DNA of 15,601 nt. It comes from Nitrospira sp. (GTDB lineage Bacteria > Nitrospirota > Nitrospiria > Nitrospirales > Nitrospiraceae). The stretch's first letter is position 1. Every line of letters begins with the position of its first letter. Location: contig JANYBU010000110.1 in NCBI GenBank assembly GCA_025360665.1, positions 1-15,601 of the forward strand, read 5' to 3'. Under the pieces are notes generated by a model, which was not told where the DNA came from, made no database searches, and was given only the letters and a program-made list of their open reading frames with translations. A program made the translations under genes and the position numbers. Below are positions 6,932 to 13,885 of this stretch, in pieces.

Positions 6932-8320
6932 ATGTTGCCGATCGTGCACCGACAACCGCGATCCTTCTTTCTCGCGCTTCTCGCATACTCGTTGGTAGCG
7001 ATGCTCACTCCGCCATCGGCGTCCGCCCAACTGGGGAAGCCGGAAGGGCTGTATTACAAGTCGTGGGCCATTGTCATTGGGGTGGAGAACTATCTCCTGG
7101 CCCCAAAAATTCCGGGTGCGATTGAGGATGCCAAAGCGGTGGCCCAGGCGTTCCGCCAACTGGGCTTCGACGAGGTTGTTGAACTCTACGACAAGGATGT
7201 GAGTTTCCGCCGTCTGCAGCAGACGCTCTCGGATTTCTTACCCCGCAAGGTGGGTCGACATGATCGGCTCGTGCTCTATTTCGTCGGACATGCGGGTGTC
7301 ACGCAGGATCTTGCCGGCAAGGAACTGGGGTATCTCGTTCCCTGGGATGCGCAGATGGGGAATGTGTCTAAATCGGTGACGTTTGAACAGCTGAAAGAAT
7401 TCAGTCGGCGTAGCGCGTCCAAACATACTCTCTTCTTCTTGAATGCCGCGGTTCGCGGGTGGGAGGTGAGCACGGCTCAGCCACTGTCCCTCGAAGGGCG
7501 ATTGGCAGCGGAAGACGATACAGAGCGGCGAGCCGTGCAAGTGTTAATGGCGGGCGATAAGGGTGAATCCTTGAGTCAGGAAAATGGGAGGAGTCTCTTC
7601 GTGCAGGTACTGATAAACGGGTTGAGTGGCATGGCGGATCGTAATAAAAACGGATGGCTCATGGCCTCGGAAGTCGGAGACTATGTGAAGCAACAAGTTC
7701 TGGAACGGTCCAAGGGCGCCCAGCATCCCGTCTTTGTGCAGCTTGAAGGGGACGGGGATACGGTGTTGAGCGAGGGCCGAAAGGCCGCCTTTATCATGGG
7801 GGCAGAGCCCCAGTCTCCGTCCGAGCGACGGCAGTTTGCGAAGATGCAGTATGAACAGGCCTTCGCACTTCTCCAAACCGGGAAATCGTCGGAGGAAGCG
7901 TTGGAGCGACTGAATCACGCACTGGAATACGACCCCACGTTCGGCGACGCCTATGTGCTCAAGAGTTATGTGCTGCTAGAAGTGCTGCCGAACCTTGACG
8001 ACGCGTTGTCGACGGCGAAGCTGGCGATACAGTATGCGCCGAAGAACCCGGATTCTCAGTATACGCTCGGGTTGATTCACGAAAAGCGTGGGCAGTATGC
8101 AGAGGCGGAGCGTGCCATGAGGGAGGCGCTGGTGGTCAATCCCAATTATGTGGATGTCTATTTCTCGCTGGGTATCCTCTACGCCGACGAGATAAAGGAT
8201 CAATCGAAATCGGTCGAGGCTTTCACACGCTATCTCGAACTAGGGGGAAATCATGCCCGTGCTAGGGCTGCTATCGCACAGTCAACATCCCCCGCTCCAG
8301 CCACACCCTCGAAGCCTTAG
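6932..8320 (+). CDS. secreted caspase-fold (C14-like) pseudoenzyme with TPR repeats
   Basis: The chosen start (ATG 6932, 462 aa) places a signal peptide at residues 1-32 (FFLALLAYSLVAML, cut near ASA). An earlier start at 6746 would add 62 residues of low plausibility. Residues about 40-275 match the bacterial caspase-like (peptidase C14) fold: WAIVIGVENY, the drift of acidic residues IEDAKAVAQAF, and LVLYFVGHAG with the family's catalytic His (His120). The second catalytic block reads LFFLNAAVRG where active members read LxDACxSG, so Cys is Ala at residue 173 and the preceding Asp is Asn. Residues 236-247 (DRNKNGWLMASE) resemble an EF-hand calcium loop. Residues about 299-450 are tetratricopeptide repeats. 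It is therefore probably a periplasmic protein-binding scaffold. The stop lies three bases before repeat copy B. Confidence 0.85.
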   Translation: MLPIVHRQPRSFFLALLAYSLVAMLTPPSASAQLGKPEGLYYKSWAIVIGVENYLLAPKIPGAIEDAKAVAQAFRQLGFDEVVELYDKDVSFRRLQQTLSDFLPRKVGRHDRLVLYFVGHAGVTQDLAGKELGYLVPWDAQMGNVSKSVTFEQLKEFSRRSASKHTLFFLNAAVRGWEVSTAQPLSLEGRLAAEDDTERRAVQVLMAGDKGESLSQENGRSLFVQVLINGLSGMADRNKNGWLMASEVGDYVKQQVLERSKGAQHPVFVQLEGDGDTVLSEGRKAAFIMGAEPQSPSERRQFAKMQYEQAFALLQTGKSSEEALERLNHALEYDPTFGDAYVLKSYVLLEVLPNLDDALSTAKLAIQYAPKNPDSQYTLGLIHEKRGQYAEAERAMREALVVNPNYVDVYFSLGILYADEIKDQSKSVEAFTRYLELGGNHARARAAIAQSTSPAPATPSKP

Positions 8321-8323
8321 CCT

Positions 8324-8534
8324 TAGCTGGTTGCAGAAAAACCATTTTAATACGCCAGAATTTCGATGATCCGCACCTGTGGCACAACAGGATAGCTCTC
8401 CCGCAGGATGTCCCCAAAGGCCGTCCAGCAAGGCCGCCGCCGATGAAAGCACCTGAGGCGTAGCCTTGGGCTACGTTGAGGATGCTTTCGAGGCGAGAAC
8501 GAAGATGGCGGACTTTTTCAGCAGCCTGCTGTTA
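8324..8534 (+). repeat. dispersed repeat family, copy B (full-length, 211 bp)
   Basis: The ends are inverted copies: TAGCTGGTTGCAGAAAAA (8324-8341) and CTTTTTCAGCAGCCTGCTG (8513-8531). An internal related block (CCGCAGGATG, about 8401-8410) precedes CCGTCCAGCAAGGCCG. A hairpin CGTAGCC-TTG-GGCTACG lies at 8459-8475, at the point where copy A has a different stem. The copy fills the gap between the stop of the caspase-fold gene (8318-8320) and the stop of the - strand gene at 8532. It may act as a two-way terminator or mRNA end. Confidence 0.7.
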
Positions 8535-8702
8535 GGGTTTTTCGCCTCCCTTAAGATACCCCAGCCCTATCTTGACTGCTTTCCGAGTAATTTCTGCCCA
8601 GCGGACTTGAGGATATTCGGCGAGGACTGCGGCCGCCTTGGAATCTTGAACTTCCAGACTCAGAATCTTAATGATACCGTCATCGATCTGAACGTCTGCC
8701 AC
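8532..8702 (-). CDS. small protein, antitoxin-like (56 aa)
   Basis: The frame runs on the - strand from GTG 8702 (or ATG 8708) to TAA at 8532. GTG is preferred because GGGAGG touches the ATG directly but stands six bases from the GTG. The product begins MADVQIDDGIIKILSLEV and contains EYPQVRWAEITRKAVKIGL, which is similar in pattern to the helix of VapB-type antitoxins (V.W.E..R.AI). No toxin gene is next to it. The stop codon and last residues (GEKP) fall at the junction with repeat copy B, so the gene may be a shortened remnant of a longer one. Coding is supported by the sensible amphipathic composition and the strong ribosome site. Function is inference. Confidence 0.5.
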   Translation of the reverse strand: MADVQIDDGIIKILSLEVQDSKAAAVLAEYPQVRWAEITRKAVKIGLGYLKGGEKP

Positions 8703-8866
8703 GGGCATCCTCCCTTAAGGGAACAGTGAGACGGTCAATCATCGGCCGTCTATTGCGTTGACTGGCTTGGGGGTGCATGGTAGCATGATTTCGTTTGAAT
8801 TCTCGAACGTTCGTTGTCGGCATCTGCTGGCTGTTACGTCGCCGTCGCACCGTTCTGGTCATCACC

Positions 8867-8873
8867 AAGGAGG
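8867..8873 (+). promoter_or_regulatory. ribosome binding site deciding the LPP20 gene start
   Basis: AAGGAGG ends one base before an ATG at 8875 and seven bases before the ATG at 8881. Only the second spacing is workable, so 8881 is taken as the start. The much earlier in-frame start at 8758 has no such site and would bury the signal peptide. Confidence 0.7.
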
Positions 8874-8880
8874 CATGCGG

Positions 8881-9447
8881 ATGAATAGGGTACTGGGGTT
8901 CAGGTCGAGGTTGATCGGGGGAGGAGTCGCTATCGCCCTGCTGATCGGACTTGCTGCCTGCGGCGGTCCTCCGAAGTGGGTGAAGCAAGGTTCAGGGGCG
9001 TTTAATGAGAAAGATAGTAAAGCGTTTTATGGCGTCGGGTCCGTGGCCGGTGTTCGAAATGAGCCCCTGGCGTGGGACACCGCTGAAAATCGTGCCAGAG
9101 CTGAAATCGCCAAGACGTTTGAAACCTATACCGGCTACTTGATGCGCGACTATGCGGCCTCCACGACGGCGGGAGACTTTACCAAGAACACGGAAGAGCA
9201 GAATGTCGAGCGGGCCATTAAGACGGTGACGACCACGACTCTCAGCGGCGTGCGTCCCATTGAGCGCTACAAGGATGAGAAAACGAACACGTACTACGTG
9301 TTGACCAAGCTGAATCTCGAGGAGATGAAGGATAATCTTGAGAAGGCGAAGGAACTGAATGCGCAGGTTCGTGATTACGTCAGAAAGAATGCGGATAAGC
9401 TCTTTGAGCGGCTTGAGAAAGAAGAAGACAAACGGGCGCCGCGGTAA
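8881..9447 (+). CDS. LPP20-family lipoprotein (188 aa)
   Basis: This is an outer-membrane-type lipoprotein. Residues 1-27 are a lipoprotein signal: Arg-rich start, hydrophobic core GGGVAIALLIG, lipobox LAAC with Cys27. Residues about 45-155 match the LPP20 pattern: AFYGVGSVAGVRNEPLAWD, then a helix ENRARAEIAKTFETYTGYLM, a polar stretch with many Thr, and the closing strand TYYVLTKLNLEEM. The tail (155-188) is a charged helix (KELNAQVRDYVRKNADKLFE). LPP20 proteins have no known enzymatic role. Neighbours of this type occur with LpoB and COG3014 proteins elsewhere, which matches the next genes (about 50 bp to the LpoB-like gene). No promoter is obvious. It is likely the first gene of the lipoprotein operon. 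Confidence 0.85.
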   Translation: MNRVLGFRSRLIGGGVAIALLIGLAACGGPPKWVKQGSGAFNEKDSKAFYGVGSVAGVRNEPLAWDTAENRARAEIAKTFETYTGYLMRDYAASTTAGDFTKNTEEQNVERAIKTVTTTTLSGVRPIERYKDEKTNTYYVLTKLNLEEMKDNLEKAKELNAQVRDYVRKNADKLFERLEKEEDKRAPR

Positions 9448-9497
9448 GGGCGTCTTCTGATCGACCGCCAATTGCCGCATTTGTGAGGAGGTGTCGC

Positions 9498-10109
9498 GTG
9501 ATCGTGGTGAATCGAGGACGAATCGGGCTCGCTGCGCTGGTGGTGTTGTCGCTGGCCGGCTGTGCGCAGGAGACCAAAATAACTAGGATCGACTCAGGGG
9601 TCGTCACGGACCTAAGCGGCCGTTGGAACGATACCGATTCCAGGATGGTCGCGGAGTCTATGGTCAAAGAGGCGCTGGAGTATCCGTGGCTCAACAACTT
9701 CTCTGGTTCGAAGCGGCGCCAACCGGTCGTCGTCGTCGGGGCTATCATGAACAACAGCCACGAACATATCGACGTCAACACGTTTGTGGCCGATCTTGAA
9801 CGTGAGCTTACGAACTCGCAAAAAGTTACGTTTGTGGCAGGAAAGGGAGATCGCGAGGAACTTCGCACCGAGCGCAAAGAGCAAGCGATGTACGCGCGAG
9901 AGGATACGCAGAAAGCGCCGGGAAAAGAGATCGGTGCCGATTACATGATGAAGGGCACCATTGCGACGATTCTCGACGAGGCCGAGGGGACGAAGGCGGT
10001 GTTCTACCAGATCGATCTGCAGATGGTGGATTTGGAGAGCAACGCCAAGGTCTGGTACGGTCAGAAGAAGATCAAGAAAGTCATCGAAAAGAAACGTTCC
10101 ATCTTTTAG
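9498..10109 (+). CDS. LpoB-like penicillin-binding-protein activator lipoprotein
   Basis: The 203-aa lipoprotein is close to the length of E. coli LpoB (213 aa). Start GTG 9498 is chosen because GGAGG (9487-9491) lies six bases upstream; an earlier GTG at 9483 overlaps that site. The signal peptide ends at LAGC, Cys22. The folded part runs from about residue 35: DLSGRWNDTDSRMVAESMV, PVVVVGAIMNNSHEHIDVN, TFVADLERELTNSQKVTFV, then EIGADYMMKGTIATI, VFYQIDLQMVDLESNAKVW. This order and the GxxxN and DLE motifs are typical of the LpoB/CsgG-related fold. LpoB proteins reach from the outer membrane to stimulate bifunctional PBPs; no such PBP is in this window. A terminator-like hairpin begins 35 bp after its stop. 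Confidence 0.85.
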   Translation: MIVVNRGRIGLAALVVLSLAGCAQETKITRIDSGVVTDLSGRWNDTDSRMVAESMVKEALEYPWLNNFSGSKRRQPVVVVGAIMNNSHEHIDVNTFVADLERELTNSQKVTFVAGKGDREELRTERKEQAMYAREDTQKAPGKEIGADYMMKGTIATILDEAEGTKAVFYQIDLQMVDLESNAKVWYGQKKIKKVIEKKRSIF

Positions 10110-10124
10110 GCTCTGCAACCTCCG

Positions 10125-11618
10125 TTGAGCCCTCTTGCCTCACGCCCCACCGCCTTTGTTCCGGCACGGTGGGGCTTTTGTATTTCCACTCAGTCTCTCT
10201 TTGCCGTGCTGGCGTTCGTGCTGCTTGCCGGATGTGGCCCCTCGGTCAATCGGTATCTCCTCATCGAAGCGAGTCTTCGCGCCCACGACCCCAAGGGCGC
10301 CGATGCCATCATCCAGCGGGATGAAAAGGAGTATGGCGAAAAAAGCCGCGTGCTCTATGGCATGGATCGAGGGATGACCCTTCAACTCGCGGGCGACTAT
10401 CAACAGAGCAACACCGTATTGGAACAGGCTGAGGAGGAGCTGGATCGTCTCTACACTCGAAAGATTCGAACGGAAACCCTCGCGTTCATGACGAATGATA
10501 CGGCATTACCCTATGAGGGTGATCCCTACGAACAGGTGCTGATCAACGTGCTGAAGGCACTCAATTATGCAGTGTTGGGGCAGTGGCAAGATGCGCTGGT
10601 CGAAGCCCGACTCATCGACCATCGGCTCAACGTCCTGTCGGATCGAATCAAGGAGAAGAATGCCTATCGGGAAGACGGCTTTGCGCGCTATCTGAGCGGC
10701 ATCCTCTATGAGAGCACCGGCGATGTGAATAATGCGTTTATTGCCTATCGGAATGCGTATGAGACCTTTGAGTCCACCCGCGCATGGTCACACACGACCG
10801 TTCCGCATCAGCTTCGGGCAGATCTATTACGAACGGCCGAGGCGCTGCACTTCACTCAAGAATTGGCCGAGTACCAACACGTGTTTCCTGATACCAGGTG
10901 GGAGACTAGTCAGGCCTTGCAACACCTCGCTCAAGTTGTCGTGATCAGCTATAATGGTCGTGCGCCACGCAAGGAGGATCAGTTTCTTGACCTACCGATC
11001 AGTCTCAATGCACTCCAATTGGTGCTCCTCAACCGCGGGTTCTCGCAGGCGACCCAACATTCCAATCAGGCGGTGGACACGGTCTTGTATGGCCTTAACG
11101 GACGCGTTGTTCGCGTGGCCTTGCCACGGCTTGTCCCGCAGAAGACGCACGTGCCTGTCGATACGGTGAGCCTCATTCCGGAGAGTGGCACGCGAGTAAC
11201 GCTGAACACTGAGTTGGTGCATAACGTGACGGCCTTGGCAGATAAGGCGCTATCTGAACGAATGGCTGGAATAACCGTCAAGGCCCTCGCCCGTGCTGCC
11301 ACGAAGTTCGCGCTGGCCGAGGGAGCGACGAGAGGGGCTCAGCAGGCAGCGGGGAAAGATGCGGGGCCGTGGGTCGGTCTTCTCGTTGGGCTGCTGACGA
11401 AAGGACTGGCGGTGGCATCGGAAGAAGCCGACAAGCGGAGCTGGCAGACGTTACCCGATGAAATCCATCTCGCGCGGGTCTGGGTTCCACCGGGCCGCTA
11501 CCAGGTGCAGGATCAGTTAATTGATGGGTCTCATGACCCTCTGAAGCCTGAGGCCAGGCGGACCCTGTCCCTCGGGCCAGGTGAGACTACCGTGCTCCTT
11601 CAACGGGTAATGCCATGA
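10125..11618 (+). CDS. COG3014-like TPR lipoprotein (about 497 aa)
   Basis: This is a predicted lipoprotein: hydrophobic LFAVLAFVLLAG then Cys37 (numbered from TTG 10125). Residues about 45-250 are helical, TPR-like pairs (GMTLQLAGDYQQSNTVLEQ, ALNYAVLGQWQDALVEARL, YLSGILYESTGDVNNAFIAY). The C-terminal half is mixed beta structure, with an Ala/Gly-rich hydrophobic stretch (GPWVGLLVGLLTKGLAVAS, about 416-434) and a final beta domain (RVWVPPGRYQVQ). This matches the COG3014 family, which has no proven function and is often found beside LpoB and LPP20 genes. The start is unclear: TTG 10125 has no ribosome site, and a terminator hairpin lies inside the reading frame. An ATT at 10182 preceded by GGTGGGG would give an 18-residue signal. 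The stop overlaps the next gene by four bases (ATGA). Confidence 0.75.
   Translation: MSPLASRPTAFVPARWGFCISTQSLFAVLAFVLLAGCGPSVNRYLLIEASLRAHDPKGADAIIQRDEKEYGEKSRVLYGMDRGMTLQLAGDYQQSNTVLEQAEEELDRLYTRKIRTETLAFMTNDTALPYEGDPYEQVLINVLKALNYAVLGQWQDALVEARLIDHRLNVLSDRIKEKNAYREDGFARYLSGILYESTGDVNNAFIAYRNAYETFESTRAWSHTTVPHQLRADLLRTAEALHFTQELAEYQHVFPDTRWETSQALQHLAQVVVISYNGRAPRKEDQFLDLPISLNALQLVLLNRGFSQATQHSNQAVDTVLYGLNGRVVRVALPRLVPQKTHVPVDTVSLIPESGTRVTLNTELVHNVTALADKALSERMAGITVKALARAATKFALAEGATRGAQQAAGKDAGPWVGLLVGLLTKGLAVASEEADKRSWQTLPDEIHLARVWVPPGRYQVQDQLIDGSHDPLKPEARRTLSLGPGETTVLLQRVMP
10144..10175 (+). terminator. terminator-like hairpin after the LpoB-like gene
   Basis: A perfect 9-bp GC-rich stem (GCCCCACCG / CGGTGGGGC) with a 14-base loop is followed by TTTTGTATTT. 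It sits between the LpoB-like gene and the COG3014-like gene and may end or attenuate transcription there. If translation of the next gene really begins at TTG 10125, the hairpin lies inside its coding sequence, and ribosome movement could then control it. Confidence 0.65.
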
Positions 11619-12778
11619 TAGGCGAATCGTGGTTCGTGAGCCGAATCGGGGTGGTGCTGATGGCGTTGGTCGCACTATCAGGCTGTGCATGGTTTGGAGG
11701 ACAAACGAAACCAGACTGGATCGATGGGGTGAGTGCCACCTATCCGTCCGGACAATATCTCGTTGGTGTGGGACAGGCGGAGAGTCGCCCGGCAGCTGAG
11801 GATCACGCTTATGCAGCGTTGGCCCGTATTTTTAAAGCCGAGGTTAGTGCGCAAGCGAAAGACTGGGAATCGTATCTGGTGATCGAACAGCGCGGACACA
11901 GCAGCGCTGAACGACGTTTGACGCTCGACAATCTGACCCGTGTGTCGACCGAAAAAGTATTGGAGAACGTCCTGATCGTCGATCGGTGGGTCGATGTGCA
12001 CAATGGACTCCATTATGCATTGGCGGGGATGCATCGGCCTCAGGCAGAGATCGCGTTCATGGAACGGATTACCGAGCTGGACCGATCGATCAGTGACGAT
12101 GTCGAGGAGGCCCATCGCTCCTCCGATAAGCTGGCAAAAGTCAGAGCACTGAGACGGGCTGCCAGAAATCTGGTGCTGCGGGAGACCTATAATGCCGACC
12201 TTCGCGTGATTCGACCGAGCGGGCAGGGTACCGCCGCGGCCTACCGCGTGAGCGAGCTCACGCACGAACTCGAACAGTTCCTTGCCACGAATCTGGTGCT
12301 GGCGGTTGCGATGACCGGCGATCAGGTTGAACCGGCGCAACGTGCCTTGACGGAGGGACTGTTGAAGGAAGGGCTCCAAGTCACGAGTCGGCCGTGGGGA
12401 GGGGATCGTTCGAACGGCAGCGATTCCGGCGGGCCTTCTCCAGAGTTGCTTGTGCGGGGCGTGGTGAGGGTGTGGCCGATCGACGTGCGCGATCCACAGT
12501 TTAAGTTTGTGCGCTGGTGCAGCGATTTCGAAGTCGTGGATTTGACCAGCCAGCGGGTGGTCGGCGCCTTGTCAAAGGGCGGAAAGGAAGGCCATCTGTC
12601 GGAGCGTGAGGCCACAGCCAAAGTTGTGCGTGTCATGCAGCAAGAGTTTTCTGCCGATGTGGCGAAGGCCATTGCGGCGCATGTGTATGGAGAGTCGGAA
12701 CTGCCGGCACAGGCGAGCCAGCCAGCGGGATGTCCGCGGGACGGGCTGGTATCTACGCCGGCGTCAGCACCCCACTAA
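11615..12778 (+). CDS. long LPP20-type lipoprotein with extra C-terminal domain (387 aa)
   Basis: It is translationally coupled to the COG3014-like gene (ATGA overlap). Its signal ends at LSGC, Cys24. Residues about 40-150 repeat the LPP20 pattern of the gene at 8881: PSGQYLVGVGQAESRPAAEDHAYAAL, the helix ALARIFKAEVSAQ, and the closing strand HYALAGMHRPQAEI. Residues 150-215 are helical and charged. Residues about 225-365 form a second domain (LVLAVAMTGDQVEPAQRAL, LLVRGVVRVWPID, SDFEVVDLTSQRVVGALS) resembling the mixed alpha/beta domain of LpoB or FlgT-like envelope proteins. The last 25 residues are Ala/Pro/Ser-rich. It is about twice the length of ordinary LPP20 proteins. Likely outer-membrane located; function unproven. 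Confidence 0.75.
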   Translation: MIGESWFVSRIGVVLMALVALSGCAWFGGQTKPDWIDGVSATYPSGQYLVGVGQAESRPAAEDHAYAALARIFKAEVSAQAKDWESYLVIEQRGHSSAERRLTLDNLTRVSTEKVLENVLIVDRWVDVHNGLHYALAGMHRPQAEIAFMERITELDRSISDDVEEAHRSSDKLAKVRALRRAARNLVLRETYNADLRVIRPSGQGTAAAYRVSELTHELEQFLATNLVLAVAMTGDQVEPAQRALTEGLLKEGLQVTSRPWGGDRSNGSDSGGPSPELLVRGVVRVWPIDVRDPQFKFVRWCSDFEVVDLTSQRVVGALSKGGKEGHLSEREATAKVVRVMQQEFSADVAKAIAAHVYGESELPAQASQPAGCPRDGLVSTPASAPH

Positions 12779-12796
12779 CGCAGAGAGAGGAAGGGT

Positions 12797-13075
12797 ATGG
12801 CCAAATCGAAGTCGGAAGTAGAACGAACATCAACTCGCGCACCACGCAGCCGTGGCCGCGGGTTGACGGTCACACAAAAGCGGGTTCCCAGTCGCTTGGC
12901 GAAACGCCGGCTGGGTGAGCGGCTCAAGAACGATACGGCGTCGTTCAATCAGGGCAACCTGGCCGACAAGTTCCGTAAGGAGGGGTATGACGAGCTGCCG
13001 CTGGATGAACTCCAGGATCGGCTCTCGAAAATGTCGGGCCCCTTGGCCGCCATCATTCTGAAGGGGAGAGTGTAA
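12797..13075 (+). CDS. putative antitoxin partner of the PIN protein (92 aa)
   Basis: I do not recognise the family by sequence. It begins 18 bp after the LPP20-type gene, with GAGGAAGG before ATG, and ends four bases before the PIN-domain gene, the usual antitoxin-first order. Residues 1-45 are very basic (APRSRGRGL, KRVPSRLAKRRLGERLK) and would suit DNA binding. Residues 46-92 are mixed, with an acidic amphipathic part (GYDELPLDELQDRLSKM) that could wrap the toxin. Antitoxin identity rests on position and charge layout only. It may be read through from the lipoprotein operon. Confidence 0.65.
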   Translation: MAKSKSEVERTSTRAPRSRGRGLTVTQKRVPSRLAKRRLGERLKNDTASFNQGNLADKFRKEGYDELPLDELQDRLSKMSGPLAAIILKGRV

Positions 13076-13079
13076 TCGC

Positions 13080-13523
13080 ATGCCATACTACTATCTCGAC
13101 TCAACCGCTTTGGTGAAACGGTACAGCATGGAGCGCGGCACACGCATCATCAGCAGGCTCATGGTGAAGCGGAGCAAAGTGGCGATTCTGCCGACGTGGT
13201 CCGTGACCGATTTTTATACGGCATTCGCGAATCGAGCCCACCATGGAGACATCACCCGAGACGATTGTTACTCGGTGATCCATAAGTTCGAGAGAGAGTC
13301 TCAGGAGGGTCTCTACCAGTTCATTGCCCCGACGATGCAGACGTACATAGCGACCAAAGAACTTGCGTTGGAGTATCCTGCGCTCCGGTCACCACAGGTC
13401 CTGCATTTGGCGCTGGCGTTGGAACTGAAGCCCTTGCGGCTGACCGTCGTCAGTGCCGATACGCAATTGCTGACGGCCTGTCATTCGGCGGGCCTCCATA
13501 TCATTAATCCTGAAGAGGATTGA
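13080..13523 (+). CDS. PIN-domain (VapC-like) toxin with altered active site (147 aa)
   Basis: The protein shows the VapC/PIN layout: YYLDSTALVKRY at 4-15 with the first acidic residue Asp7; SVTDFYTAF at 41-49, where Asp44 stands in for the usual Glu; LRSPQVLHLALALEL at 102-116; and VVSADTQLLTAC at 123-134 with Asp127. Active PIN RNases carry an Asp at the fourth position of the third block (LRSxDALHLA); here it is Gln106. VapC toxins cleave tRNA or rRNA using Mg2+ held by these acids, so activity may be reduced or lost. It is preceded by the likely antitoxin gene at four bases' distance. A GGGGAGAG stretch about ten bases upstream could be its ribosome site. Confidence 0.8.
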   Translation: MPYYYLDSTALVKRYSMERGTRIISRLMVKRSKVAILPTWSVTDFYTAFANRAHHGDITRDDCYSVIHKFERESQEGLYQFIAPTMQTYIATKELALEYPALRSPQVLHLALALELKPLRLTVVSADTQLLTACHSAGLHIINPEED

Positions 13524-13644
13524 TGAGATCATGGGGGGTATCGGCACTGATTGATAGTCGGCGATCATCTAGTCGATGACGGTCATCTAATCAGTCGTTG
13601 CCTCCCGGAGTTGGATAGCCTTCGCCGCGAGAGGGCCTGGCGCA
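13524..13644. other. intergenic, weak inverted repeat
   Basis: ACTGATT (13546-13552) and AATCAGT (13589-13595) form a distant 7-bp inverted repeat with near-duplicate GATCATCTA and GGTCATCTA between. There is no T-tract, so it is not a classical terminator. No gene is seen. Confidence 0.3.
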
Positions 13645-13777
13645 TTGCTCCAAGAAGGCCGCAGCAAGCGAGGTAGGCTGAGGTCGAGGTTGAGCGAAGA
13701 GCTGACGTTCTTTATCTGAACCTCAACCGTAGTCTCAGCCTTCTCCGAGCTGGCAGACTTTCTCAGCATCCTGTTAG
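13645..13777 (+). repeat. dispersed repeat family, copy D (variant hairpin)
   Basis: AAGGCCGCAGCAAGCGAG (13654-13671) matches the middle of copies A and B, and CAGACTTTCTCAGCATCCTGTTAG (ending 13777) matches their end. Between them the small stem of A and B is replaced by a longer one: AGGCTGAG (13675-13682) with CTCAGCCT (13734-13741), and GGTTGAG (13688-13694) with CTCAACC (13722-13728). It lies between the convergent genes ending at 13523 and 13886. The left edge is uncertain. Confidence 0.6.
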
Positions 13778-13885
13778 AACAGATGGACGGCTGAGACATC
13801 CTCATGATGGGTCTTGGCAAGGAGTTTGGCCATGAGCTTTGGCTGACGGATCGTTCAGTCGTGATTCGGGTTCAGGCGGTTCCCA

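Noticed and set aside
8758..8880. 41-residue extension of the LPP20 protein
   Set aside because: AAGGAGG is placed correctly for ATG 8881, and the extension would put 41 residues ahead of the signal peptide.
11678..12379. 233-codon - strand frame
   Set aside because: It is antisense to the long LPP20-type lipoprotein, has no start signal and matches no domain.
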